Assembly (NCBI GenBank): GCA_021613335.1
Contig: JAJTWR010000239.1
Coordinates: 1-64,000, forward strand
Source: Whitmania pigra
Lineage: Eukaryota; Annelida; Clitellata; Hirudinida; Haemopidae
Length of the DNA stretch: 64,000 bases
Direction: 5' to 3'
The position numbers were made by a program, and so were the translations under genes. This document shows positions 36,201 to 47,078 of the stretch, one piece after another; position 1 is the first letter of the stretch, and every line of letters begins with the position of its first letter. Below the pieces are notes generated by a model that was not told the DNA's origin, made no database searches, and was given only the letters and a program-made list of their open reading frames with translations.

Positions 36201-38305
36201 TCAACAATAATTCTTAAATTTATCTTTGAAATCTTGTGGTAGTACTGTTATGTCTGTTACCACTTCGCAATTTACAGATGGACCAAGGTCTGGAAACCAC
36301 GTAAATTTATAAACTCTGCAAGTATTCAACACAGATAAATTTAGAAATTCAATCATTTGTTCAATTAAATTGGCTTATTAATTTTCAAATCATGACTTAA
36401 ACTCAGGAAGGTAACCTATTTTCCAAATTTACTGTTTCTTTTATGAATTTCAAGATGTCGTTGCAACAATTGAAACAAATGTTAGCTTTCCATTTGTTGC
36501 TATGAACACCCTACAATATTAGTATTTAGAGTTATTATTTATTGATTTGAATTGTTAATAAATTATATTCATCTTTTAAATTAAAACCAAATTGAGATAA
36601 CAAATCATGCATGTGGAAATGAAAAAAATTATCAATTTTCAAAGCGTAAAAGTGAAAATAAAATCATAAAATCTTACTATTACTATAGTTATTCACTTGA
36701 TTTATTACGAAATTTTTGGCGCCCCTGAAGCAGACGTTTATGGAGCTTTATAAATGAACAGGTTATTATATTATTATCAATACATTTTACTGACATTTGA
36801 AATCCTGATAAGAGACTGAGTGATCCTGGTTAAGAAACATAAAATGCAGATACTCACTCCATCCATCTCTGGAATGTCTGAGGTTCTGAAGGCCACAGTC
36901 CTTCCGACGATACCCTCATCGTCTCGAAAGCCACACACGATCTTCGGAACGCCAAGCGTAATCGACTGAGCCCAAAATTTTAACAACTTATACCTTGGAC
37001 AATAAAGATTTTATTTGATATGTAAGTAGCATTTAATTACTATATTTAAATAGTATTAATTACTGATTTTCAACCTGACTAAATTTTCTTGTTGTTTCTG
37101 ACTATAAACTTCCCTGGAAGTTTTCAATTCGACATACTCCTCTTCGTCACAACTCTCGCAACAATCAATTTCACCTCCACAAACTGAGTTGGAAATAAAA
37201 GCTATGTTTATTAAAAATTAATCATATTTACAGAAAATGATGAAAGCTAGAAGTGAGACTGACTAATAGAATGACTTCCTAGCTGAGACTTGACAATGGC
37301 ATAGAATGGAGTGGTGTTGTCTACGGGCGCATTTGTTTCAGGGATACCATCAATTGTAGCTGATGAAAAATGAAGGTAATCAATATCGCATTTAAAATGT
37401 AGGGATAAAATACATTTCTGACAAGATTAAAGCACTTTAAATGTATTGAATCACTACACTGGTTGTGATGTCTAGTTAATCGAGTTCCATGAACAAGTCG
37501 TGATTCTGTTAAGAGTAACGCCTGAATTATTTTGCAGAAACATTCATTGAGCTATCCTTAAACCATCTTGACATTAGTCATATTTGGCTTGAAATGAATA
37601 TGAATTTATATTAGGTAGGTCGCCGAATGTATGTATATTATATACTGCATATTATTTCATTTGGCTAGAGAATATTAATATTAATTTGAATAACAATTGA
37701 GAAACATACTCGTGGTCATGTACTGTTCAAACTTGTAGCCCCAATAGGACATCTCTTGAGACCTTGGAGTTTCATTCATTCTTGAATCAATTTTTAGCTG
37801 AGTTTCCACCCCTACCAAAAAAATTGTTCCGTTGAATATCTCTGCAGCATAGATCCATCCTTCGCTTTTTTCATAAGGCGTTGTCAGAAACGCTCTTAGC
37901 AAGCCTCTGCCACAAAAAAATTCTGGTTTCTCTCTAAATGCAGAACAAATAAATATATATGCTTTTAAATAACCATAAAATTAAAAAAATTTACTTGTGA
38001 TACTTTTCCTTGTTGTTGAAATAGCATTTAAACCATTGTAGGTATAACGTAAATGTATTGTTTTCTTCTTTTCCTTCCCTTGAAATAAATGATTCATAAC
38101 CAGCCCTGAGATCCAAAGCTAAATTAGATCTAAGATTTTTAGCATAAAAATATGTTTTGAAAGGCTTAGTTAGGGAGATTTCATCCTCAGAAACATTTTT
38201 TGAAAATCTTCCAATTTTCTCTGGCTTCGGAAAGGCGGGAAATGGCTTGTCGAATTTCTTAAAACGCACTTCGAAACTTGGTAGAGAGTTTGAATGGGAC
38301 GACAT
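36201..38305 (-). CDS. DXO: DXO/Rai1-family decapping exonuclease
   Basis: Seven exons (38305-37995, 37933-37710, 37359-37264, 37183-37075, 36993-36858, 36510-36416, 36315-36201) give 361 residues in a continuous frame; human DXO is ~396. The family removes incomplete or non-canonical (including NAD) caps from RNA and degrades the body 5' to 3'. Recognisable elements are [33 protein letters not shown], the metal-binding pair Glu215/Asp217 in GGEID, Glu229 and Lys231 in YVELKTS, and [22 protein letters not shown]. All expected catalytic residues are present, so it is likely active. A short cysteine-rich insert (CCESC) after GEID is unusual. The start is the ATG at 38305. Confidence 0.93.
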
Positions 38306-39085
38306 GAGGTATATGCAAGTTTGAATCAAACTCGATCAATTTTAACCAAAAGCAAATACCAGGGGTACTCAACTAGTGCTTATGAAGGGCCAAATTTTGA
38401 TTTTATCTGGTGGCTGAGGGCCAGATCTTTCTGAAATCACTTGTTGAAATCATTTGTCATGCATATCCAAGTTAGTTGTAAACAAAATACTTTTTATTTT
38501 AATATTTAATTTAAATTATTTTTATCGAAAGAATCAGTTATAAATAAACTTACAAACTGCACTACAGTCAATAAACAAATACGAACTACCACACGATATT
38601 TCACAGCAAAAATTACCCAAACGTGATCTGAGTCATGGTACTTCAGAATATCTAAAGGTATGATAGCTGCGTAATTTCTCATCTAGTCATTCGTTTTGCT
38701 GCGCAGAATATGTATTCTGAAAATATTTTATTTTAATTATTATTCTAGTTTTCAAAATAATTTAAGTAATAATTCTAGTTCTATTGATAATTTCAAATTT
38801 CTAATCCAAGTTCTTAAAATTCATAAGTTTGGAATTCAATACTTGAACATGTTTGAACATGATGGAAAGGACTTCATGAAATATGATTCATTATCCAGGA
38901 ATAGAAGGTAGAACAAAATCGGAACTCAGTTTATCAGTAACTTCGTGGACTCCAAGATCCGAGAAATCAGGACGCTATCATCATCATCGTCATAATTATT
39001 ATCATCATCATTATCGTTATCGTTATCGTCATAGTCGTCGTCATCAAGAAGTCCAATCGAAAAGTAATTCGGGCACACTGATGCC
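38306..39085. other. DXO upstream region with possible hAT-like end
   Basis: No gene seen. At 38359-38375 the sequence CAGGGGTACTCAACTAG followed by GGGCCA words resembles termini of hAT-type elements in other animals, but no matching partner end or duplication was found. Short TCATCA and TTATCG repeats lie near 38980-39035. Confidence 0.3.
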
Positions 39086-40513
39086 TAGTTTTTTTTGTTT
39101 TTTTTTTATTTATTTAAACTTTATTTAAAGTGCCGAACCATCCATAGCAGGATTTAAAAGGCACTGTTACAATCAAAATCAATCAGTTCTACTACAGTCG
39201 AGCGGGCTAGATTTTAAAACAAATTTTAGATGTTAATGGGAAGGTTAAATAAATTAAGTTTAAGGTTGTTTTTGAACAACATCAACGTTTCGGACAATCT
39301 GACGTGAGACGGGAGATCATGCCACGTCCGCGGTCCACATGCATGAAAGGATCTGTCTCCGTAGTGCACGCGGCGGGTCTTTGGGATGATAAAGTTTGTG
39401 GTGTCAGACGAGCGGAGCGTGGCCCTTCCCCGTTGAGATGCCGTTGTGGTGAAGAGTTCATGTAGGTATTGGGGAGACCGGTGAGTGTTAGCTTTATAGA
39501 CCATGAGAGCAATCTTGTAAGGTATTCGTTTTGTGATGGGGAGCTAGTGGAGTTCTTCCAGTAATGTTGATACATGATCAGTGAGCCGAGCATTGAAGAT
39601 GAGCCTAGCTGCTGTATTCATGACCCATTTGCTGGAGCCATAGAACTGAGTTATAGCAGTCTAGCTTTGTCAAGACCCCAAGATCACAAGGGCTATAAGG
39701 ACCTATGGAGGCACTGAATGTCGTGTCTCCCTTAGAACACGAAGAGTAGAGAAACAAGAGGCGGCAATCCTTCCAGCATGATTTTCCATTGACAATGATG
39801 TGTCATGGTAAACTCCTAGGTTTCTCACCACTGCCAATGGAGTAATTCTAACTCCCAACAGTTGAACTGGTGAGGTGAGCATGCTTCGTAAAGCAGGATG
39901 AAACCAGATGGCCTCCGTCTTGTCTTCATTCAATCTGAGTCTGTTCGATGAAGTCTAGGACGCAACATCACCAAAACACTGCCATGCGAAGAGCAAGATG
40001 AGGCGTATTATGTAGCTCACAGAATGCATATATTTGCATATCATCCGCATACTGGTGACTAAGAAAGCCATGACGAGCAACAAGTTGCTCAATTTCTGCA
40101 ACATAAAGTGAGAATAGAATTGGTCCGAGGACAGACTCCTGCGGGACTTCTGATGATACATTTTGAGTAACTGGGTTTGCAGATGCAATTTCAAAATGTT
40201 GACTTCTGTTTCTTAAATAAGATCTAAACCAGTCCAATGCCGTCTGGCGTATGGCAAATGTTTGATCAAGCCTCTCAATGAGGATATTGTGATCCACTGT
40301 ATCAAATGCCGCAGACATGTCAAGGAGGAGAAGAATCGAGACGTTGCCTCTGTAAACTGCCATCCGAATATCAGAGACCACCCTCAACACCGCTGTTTCA
40401 GTTGAGTGATGCTGACGGTAGGCCGACTGAGTTGGTGGAAGTAGTGCGTTGGCTTTTAGATAGGCTAGGACTCGATTCAGCACCAAATGTGGACTCCGAA
40501 GACGTACGCACAA
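39086..40513 (-). pseudogene. 5'-truncated, frameshifted LINE (reverse transcriptase)
   Basis: Reads 40513 to 39226 in at least three frames. First comes the RT core with SAFDTVDHNILIERL-like LLDMSAAFDTVDHNIL, then PQESVLGPILFSLYV and the catalytic QYADDMQIY. Next are NEDKTEAIWF and VVRNLGVYHDTSLSM, then TTASQRGRATLRSSDT and FHACGPRTWHDLPSHVR. The 3' UTR ends with AATAAA-like words and an A-rich tail near 39086. Domain order fits the CR1/L2/jockey group. The catalytic YADD is intact but frameshifts near 39970 and 39600 and the missing endonuclease make it inactive. Confidence 0.88.
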
Positions 40514-40768
40514 CCTTAGTTACTAGTTATTTGTTAATAATTTGTTATTTGTTAATAGTTACTAGTTATATAGTTAATGGATAATTGATCCAGTTGAGCC
40601 CTCTGGCTTCTCTTCGGATTTCACCAGTGATGATTGATCCTGTTGAGCACACTGGCTTCGGATCCCACAGCTATCACTAAAAATGTCACATTGTATCACA
40701 GCACATAACATCCGTGTATAAAGACAATTAGATTTGGCTTTCAGCGGCATGAACAATTAACTGAGTTG

Positions 40769-41424
40769 TTAGTCCTTTAAGAATTTCAAACAACCATGGA
40801 TGCCTCCATCCCTACTAAAATTGTGCCAAACAAAAAATAAACTTTGCAGAACCTTTCTCAAACATCCCATAGATCTTATTAAACAAGCTTTTATTTTTTC
40901 AGAAACAATTTCAAAAAAACCAAACGAGCTACAAAAATACTTTACTATTACAAACTTTTCCTTAAACACAAATCCTATATGCATAAAACTTGGGACTTAA
41001 TTAAATCTTTAATTGGACGTAACTCTAATGTCAAAAACAATTGTTTTTCATTTTTTGATGAATTACTTAGTCCAGTAGATATTGCCAATAATTGTAATCA
41101 CCATTTTTCCTAAATTGGAAAAAATATAACTAAGCTAGTAGTATTCCCGTTACCAATGATGACATCTCTACATCACTCATAAATTTTTCTAAATTGCAAT
41201 CTATGAGCCTCTTCCCATCCAGCCCCTTGGAAGTCATCAATATTTCTGGTTCCCTTAAATTATCCCATAGCTGTGGAGTTGATGACGTTGATCCTTACAT
41301 AGCACACGAATTCATATCCCAAATTGCTGATCCTTTATCTTCTATTTTTAACTCTTCTTTTCGTACTGGCCTCATACACTGTGAACTTAAGTCTGCCAAA
41401 ATGATTCCCTTATACAGATCTGGT
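40769..41424 (+). pseudogene. LINE copy C, pre-RT linker and RT start
   Basis: Frame pieces read QPWMPPSLLKLCQTKNKLCR, then HKTWDLIKSLIGRNSNVK, then SPLEVINISGSLKLSHSCG and IFNSSFRTGLIHCELKSAK. This is the endonuclease-RT linker and RT motif 0/1 of a non-LTR element. It breaks off at position 41424, immediately before a hAT terminus, and its RT continues at 45553. It is a different LINE family from the one at 39.1-40.5 kb, judging by sequence. Confidence 0.8.
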
Positions 41425-41437
41425 CAGGGACGTACCG
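41425..41437 (+). mobile_element. 13-bp stub of a hAT terminus
   Basis: CAGGGACGTACCG is identical to the left end of the hAT element at 44521 and follows the same LINE bases. It shows that this LINE segment was copied after the hAT insertion. Confidence 0.6.
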
Positions 41438-42390
41438 AATTTAGTAAATTTAATAATTGTATAATATTCAGAAAGGTCATTATCTCCCCTTTCGAAATAT
41501 GTATCATTTATATAATTTCTATGTTTACGAGACTCAAATTTTGCGTAAAACCGGACTCCCCTCACCGTGTCACCACGGTTTTCACTAATAGCGAAGCGGT
41601 GTATCATAGAGATGTTTTGGGATTGCTCTTAAAAGGAAGCAGAAAGGCGGAAATTCAGGAAATGTTAAAGTTCGTGGCGCCGACAAATGTTTTGTACGAT
41701 ATGAAATCTGCTATTAGCTCAAAAATGCTTGCTTCTGGAAATAGTGCTGGACTTCAGACTTTCACCATACTTAAAAAGGCAAAAGCAGAGTGTATTAATC
41801 GCCATCTGATAATGAATAATGAAGTCTTGACTTTAAGCAATAGAATCCAGAAAGAAATGAAGGACAAAAAAACGAGGTTCATTCAATTTTTTGCCAGTCC
41901 CTTTCAGGTACTTTACTTCTATTACACACAAATTAATATTGTTTTGGGCATTGGAGTAAAGGAAGGCCGTTGTCCGATATTGTACTTTGATTCAACTGGA
42001 TCGGTAGTTCGAAAACCCGAGGGTATGGATAAAAGGATTTATCTGTATAATGGAGTAGTGTCGTACAAAAAGGAGATAATTCCTTGTTTCGATTTTCTTA
42101 GCTGCGAACATTTTTAGGATTTCTTAAAAACAATGAGGAGATACAAGGCCATTGTCCAGACCTCCTTCATTTCTAAATACTTTCAGAAATGTTCCCGAAC
42201 AAGCAATTATTGATGATTTTTCCATCAAGAACAACAAAGAATGTACTAGCAGTCTCTACGCAAAAAGTAAATATTATAAAAAATATTATGAATTAATAAT
42301 GCTGTTGTAAACTTAGAAATTAATTAAGTTTATATTGCTTAATGAACTTACTCTAACACTTACTAGTTCCTGGACCTCAGGTTATTTCAT

Positions 42391-42409
42391 TGGTGTCAGG
42401 AGTGGGATT
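42391..42409 (+). other. tRNA-Leu primer-binding-site-like motif (copy 1)
   Basis: TGGTGTCAGGAGTGGGATT is the exact complement of the last bases (with CCA) of a common eukaryotic tRNA-Leu 3' end. This is the position and form of an LTR-retrotransposon primer-binding site, just upstream of the SAP frame. Confidence 0.6.
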
Positions 42410-42522
42410 TCCAAGTGCCATTGGATTGTAGAGAAACCTTTGGGATTCGGAATCTAGTAACGTTAAGAGCTGTTAAGGTGAAAGCGAGAAAGATCGAAGG
42501 ATAAACTGAGTGGGACCAAAAA

Positions 42523-43041
42523 ATGTTCAAGGCATTAGAAGATTTAAATGTTATAGAATTGAAGCGAGAACTCAGGGTAAAACAGTTGGACCCTAAAGGA
42601 AAGAAGGAAGAACTTCTAGAACGTCTTGAGACTTGGATCATCGACAATGGTTTTGAGGTGGACGATTACGTATTTGAAGATCCTGGCTATATAGAATTGA
42701 TGGCCAAGCTGGGTTCCAACTTAAAAGAACAACAGCAGCGCCTGATCAATTTCTTGACAGAAGAGGAAACTAAAATCAAGAAATTAGACAGTGTCCCAAG
42801 CAAAACTATCAAAGAATCTTTGACTCCTGAAATGGAGCGTCAAGAGAAGATAACTGAGGTTTCCTTCGACAGAGCTGCTACTAGCTATCAACCAGAGGAG
42901 ACTCAAACAAGCACCAAAAACAACATGCCAGCTGAAACATCAGCGATGCACCCGATTGCCACACTGGTTTCGGTTGAGAAAGAGACCGAGAAAATTGTAG
43001 ATGGAAGAACTTTGGAAAGCGACAAGGCGAGGGCGACATAG
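42523..43041 (+). CDS. SAP-domain protein of the composite element (copy 1)
   Basis: 172 codons from an ATG. Residues ~8-41 form a SAP motif (LNVIELKRELRV...GKKEELLERLETW), a small helix-extension-helix DNA-binding fold. A charged, glutamine/glutamate-rich helical stretch follows. Downstream sequence in another frame continues directly into the protease-like part, so the stop may be a frameshift product. SAP domains occur in some retrotransposon Gag proteins and in some transposon-encoded SUMO-protease fusions; the sequence does not decide which. Confidence 0.6.
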   Translation: MFKALEDLNVIELKRELRVKQLDPKGKKEELLERLETWIIDNGFEVDDYVFEDPGYIELMAKLGSNLKEQQQRLINFLTEEETKIKKLDSVPSKTIKESLTPEMERQEKITEVSFDRAATSYQPEETQTSTKNNMPAETSAMHPIATLVSVEKETEKIVDGRTLESDKARAT

Positions 43042-43144
43042 AAAGAGTCATGTGAAACAGGAGAAAAACAAGCCGGCTATTTTTCTCAAGCGCAATACCA
43101 ACGCATACTTGAAAATGCTGGCCACGACATTGAGCCAAAGAATT

Positions 43145-43715
43145 TCACCATAGAAACTTGGCCGAATTGCTTACCAAAAGATCCACGGTACTTTGCCACA
43201 GTTGGGAGAGCTGCTACTGTCGTAGCTAAAAAATTTGGCGAGACTCTACATCAGCAAGATTTCCATGTTCTTCTTACCAAGAGCTGGATAACATAAACTT
43301 TTTTAGACTTTCTAATTGGATATCTGATACCCCTGAAAAATTCAACATATATTCCCTGTGCGTTAGCAACGATTGCACTAAATGGGACTGACGTATCCGA
43401 AGACATTTGGTTGAATTACAATTTCAACTCCAAATACGTTCTTATTCCTTATAATGACGGGGGCGGTTATAAATGACTCAAAAGAAGTACTATTTTACGA
43501 TCCGATGCCAGGAGAGAGTCGAAATCTAGAAAAGATGAAGAGATTTTTTGATTCACTTTGCAGAAGCTAAAAAAATAAAAGGTGGATGAATTTTACGATG
43601 AAGAGGGGGCCGTGGATAGGTGTGCAACGCGATGGTCACAACTGTGGCATTTATGTAGCCTTTACACTTCGGGCTATAGACGAAGAGGTGATTATCCAAT
43701 TGATGGGATAGCCCC
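43145..43715 (+). pseudogene. Ulp1/SENP-like cysteine protease region (copy 1)
   Basis: Reads QQDFHVLLTKSWIT, then LDFLIGYLIP, SEDIWLNYNFNSKYVLIPYND, then in another frame INDSKEVLFYDPMPGESRN, and finally the catalytic-type VQRDGHNCGIYVAF (Gln oxyanion residue and Cys nucleophile). Where a Ulp1 protease should have its catalytic His-Trp, a few codons are missing and the frame breaks (about 43456-43480). The same defect exists in copy 2, so the protease is probably dead in both. Confidence 0.6.
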
Positions 43716-44367
43716 AGATGATATTCGGATGTCATATGCAAATGAAATTTTCGTCTTTCAGACGATATGACCAACATATGCCTTTACAGTGGATCGACGG
43801 AGGATGACAGTGGTTACCAATGGGTACAATGCGATGTCTGCAACAGATGGGCCCACATACACTGCACTAACATATCGAAAAAACGCCACAATGGAGTGGC
43901 ATTTCATTTATGTGCTGCTATTGCATGCAGTATTATAGCGTCGTATAGCAAGCTCATGAAAAGCTCCAGTTTTTTTTCACTAAAACATTTTAACTTATGT
44001 TTTCATTAATAAAAATTTGTTGCGTCAGTATAATATGAGGCCAAAGCAAAAGGCCTGAGAAGAGATCAGCTAGAAGAGAATCAAAGGAGATAGGAGGCAA
44101 GAAGTTATTTTGGAGTGAGAAGCGCTATTTTTATTGATCTGAAATACCACTGAGGTTGATTTTTATAATGACAAAAGATGCTGAATATTACGTAATAAAA
44201 TTACAAAAATTAATTAATTTCCTGCACGATTGGAGCCTGGTGAAGTTTATGGGGCGAAGTTCAGTGTCCCACAATATTATAGCGTCGTATAGCAAGCTCA
44301 TGAAAAGTTCCAGTTTTTTTTCACTGAAACATTTTAACATATGTTTTCATTAATAAAAATACAAAAT

Positions 44368-44393
44368 GACTGGCGCAAAATGAGTTTAAAAGA
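44368..44393 (+). repeat. 26-bp segment shared with 50282-50307
   Basis: An exact 26-bp match to 50282-50307 sits between the end of composite copy 1 and the resumed LINE sequence. It looks like templated filler DNA at a rearrangement junction. Confidence 0.75.
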
Positions 44394-44520
44394 CATAGCA
44401 CACGAATTCATATCCCAAATTGCTGATCCTTTATCTTGCATTTTTAACTCTTCTTTTCGTACTGGCCTCATACAATGTGAACTTAAGTCTGCCAAAGTGA
44501 TTCCCCTATACAGATCTGGT
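44393..44520 (+). pseudogene. Second copy of the LINE C RT segment
   Basis: Repeats 41298-41424 with a few substitutions (HEFISQIADPLSCIFNSSF, CELKSAKVIPLYRSG). It ends in GATCTGGT, which together with AATCTGGT at 45553 forms the target-site duplication of the hAT element. Confidence 0.85.
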
Positions 44521-45552
44521 CAGGGACGTACCGAAGGCAAAATAGTAGAGGGGCATGAAGGACATGTTTTCCCAACTCCAAAAATTCTTCTAAAATATTA
44601 AACATATAGGAAATGATCGTACTGGCACGGCATCAATGTTCAAATGCGGTATTTGTTCTGTGTGCTTGACAAGGAGCATATGATACAAAATGGCCAACCA
44701 ACTCAAATACTTTCTGTTGAGCTCCTTTAAACTTTCCCGACATTGAAGCAGCAAAATCATACGATTGAAAAGAAAGATTGTCAGTATCAACGTCATTGCG
44801 TTGCAAGCAACTGACTATACTCTTTCCTATTCCAGCGCCAGTCTTGTCAGTTATTTCGGTCATTTGCAAGAGTCTTTCATTTGCAATTCCTTCCTGATTT
44901 ACGAAACGGATTACAATAGTAATCAACATGTCTTTCCTCGAACTATCTCGTGTTGAATCAACCATCACAGCGTAGAACTGATTGTCAGAAATTTCTTTAA
45001 TGATTTTACTTTTGAGCATGTTCGCAATTAATTTAACAAATTCATTTTGCGATCTATGGCTCAGATATGAAACATGATAAGGTCTCAGCTTAACGTCCTC
45101 AAACCATCCTTTTAAACAAGAAATATAACGAGCCATAAGACATATAAGATGTACTATTTACTGGTAGTTACTGCGGAATCGTAATAACAACTTCTTGATT
45201 AGATTTATTAAACTATAGTAATACTTGTTATTATTATCAATTAAGCGCTTATTATAACACGCATTAAAAAACTCACTTTCAAATAACCGTCAACAAATTA
45301 TGAAAGTAAACAAAATCACCAAGACTACGAAATATCCAATCAATGGCCAATTTAATTTATTACCAAAAGAGATGGGCGGACATTATTTCATTTTAATTAT
45401 TTGTTGTAACTTTAAATCCTAAACCTTGTAGGAATTATTATAATATGCATTTAAATTTTGAATCCTAATTTTCCCAACTTATTTCATTCTGTTCCAAGTG
45501 GGGGGGGCAAGCTTCCCCCTCTTGCCCCCCCCCCCCTCAAGGGGCGCCCCTG
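44521..45552 (-). mobile_element. Truncated hAT element with transposase fragment
   Basis: Starts CAGGGACGTACC and ends GGGGCGCCCCTG; the termini are imperfect inverted repeats (9 of 12). It is flanked by 8-bp GATCTGGT/AATCTGGT. Both features are diagnostic of hAT transposons. On the minus strand 45136-44633 encodes a DUF4371-type transposase fragment: SQNEFVKLIANMLKSKII, DNQFYAVMVDSTRDSS, then QSYDFAASMSGKFKGAQQKV and YAPCQAHRTN. The catalytic core is cut off after this, so the element is internally deleted. A G/C homopolymer tract lies at 45501-45538 beside the terminus. Confidence 0.85.
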
Positions 45553-46154
45553 AATCTGGTGATAGAGATAATCTTACTAATTAGAGACCAATATATATTT
45601 TGCCTTACTTTTCCAAATTTATTGTAAAAATTGTACACAACGGACTTTATGATTACTTTGACAAATTTAATTTATTTCATGAATCTCAATTTGGTTTCAG
45701 AAAAAATCACTCGACCTATATGCCTTTATTATTACTTCAGTCTGTCGTTTATTAAGCTATCGATATTAGTGAAGTTGTTCTTGCTGTGTTCCTTGATCTA
45801 CAAAAAGCTTTTGATACTGTTAACCATCAGATTACACTACATAAACTTATGGTATTAGGGGTGTTGTTTTAAATTGGTTCCAAAATTATTGATCTAATAG
45901 AGTACAAAAAGTTATATGTTATATAATGATGTTTGTTCTTCTGATAATTTAATTGACTATGGTGTTCCTCAGGGCTCCATTCTGGGTCCCCTTTTATTTG
46001 CGTGATATCTCAACTCTGGTACATGGAATTTGCCGTGGTATATGTAATTTTGAAGATATTTATTAGCCCTACAAGATGATATAAACCACAATAGATTTCT
46101 ATGTTAAAAAGTTTATGACAAATTAATTTTTGCAAGCAATTTTAATAAAAATAA
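45553..46154 (+). pseudogene. LINE C reverse transcriptase, continued
   Basis: Picks up exactly where the LINE broke: RPIYILPYFSKFIVKIV, SQFGFRKNHST, VFLDLQKAFDTVNHQI and YGVPQGSILGPLLFA in shifting frames. Several stops make it inactive. It ends where composite copy 2 begins. Confidence 0.85.
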
Positions 46155-47059
46155 AATTTAGTAAATTTAATAACTTTATAATATTCAGAAAGGTCATTAT
46201 CTCCCCTTTCGAAATATGTATAATTTATATAATTTCTATGTTTACGAGACTCAAATTTTGCGTAAAACCGGACTCCCCTCACCGTGTCACCACAGTTTTC
46301 ACTAATAGCGAAGCGGTGTATCATAGAGATGTTTTGGGATTGCTCTTAAAAGGAAGCAGAAAGGCGGAAATTCAGGAAAGGTTAAAGTTCGTGGCGCCGA
46401 CAAATGTTTTGGACGATATGAAATCTGCTATTAGCTCAGAAATGCTTGCTTCTGGAAATAGGAGATACAAGGCCATTGTCCAGAAACATATCAAATGCTG
46501 GCCCATTTTTTCTGCGATTGTGCCGGATTACTGCTTAGCCTCCTTAAAATCTTTTATCCAAGTTTTCAATGGAATGTCCTTGTTTAGGTACATCAATTGG
46601 ACATTCGACATCTGCAACAATTTGTCCACCAAGCAAGCTGACCACATATTCAGTTTGTGTTGCTCACATTTTATTAAAATAGCGTCACGCGACGTAAAAT
46701 TGATGTCAACAAACAACGACCAGAAGAACTTCAACATAACTGTCATTTCAAGAATCGTCAAAGCGACCACTTATGCTCAAGCTGATGGGTACTCAAAGTT
46801 ATATCAGCAAAATATTGGACACATGACCTCCTTCTATTTTTAAATACCTTCAGAAATGTTCTCGAACAAGCAATTATTGATGATTTTTCCATCGAGAACA
46901 ACAAAGAATGTACTAGCAGTCTCTACGCAAAAAGTAAATATTTTATAAAAAATATTATGAATTAATAATACTGTTGTAAACTTGGAAATCAATTAAGTTT
47001 ATATTGCTTAATAAACTTACTCTAAAACTTACTAGTTCCTGGACCTCAGGTTATTTCAT

Positions 47060-47078
47060 TGGTGTCAGGAGTGGGATT
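47060..47078 (+). other. tRNA-Leu primer-binding-site-like motif (copy 2)
   Basis: Same 19-bp word as at 42391, at the same position relative to the SAP frame. Confidence 0.6.

Larger units (their letters stand above)
41438..44367 (+). mobile_element. Composite element copy 1 (transposase-like, SAP, Ulp1-like, PHD)
   Basis: Matches 46155-49041 at high identity apart from two deletions. In order: a transposase-like region (~41585-42300) with ILYFDSTGSVVRK and CFDFLSCEHF, then a stop, then RRYKAIVQ; a tRNA-Leu-complementary motif (42391); a SAP-domain frame (42523-43041); a Ulp1/C48-like region (~43145-43710) ending VQRDGHNCG; and a PHD finger (~43775-43900) with WVQCDVCNRWAHIHC. Copy 1 lacks most of the segment seen in copy 2 between RRYKAIVQ and the MTSF region. 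The 3' end carries an ~85-bp repeat (43932-44018 and 44277-44358). It is frameshifted and not expressible as one protein. I cannot assign a transposon superfamily. Confidence 0.75.

Noticed and set aside
38883..39128. His/Tyr-rich 81-codon frame
   Set aside because: Driven by TCATCA/TTATCG repeats; no splice or homology support.
43767..44009. Copy 1 PHD frame as a host gene
   Set aside because: Frameshifted, inside a duplicated transposon unit, without exons around it.
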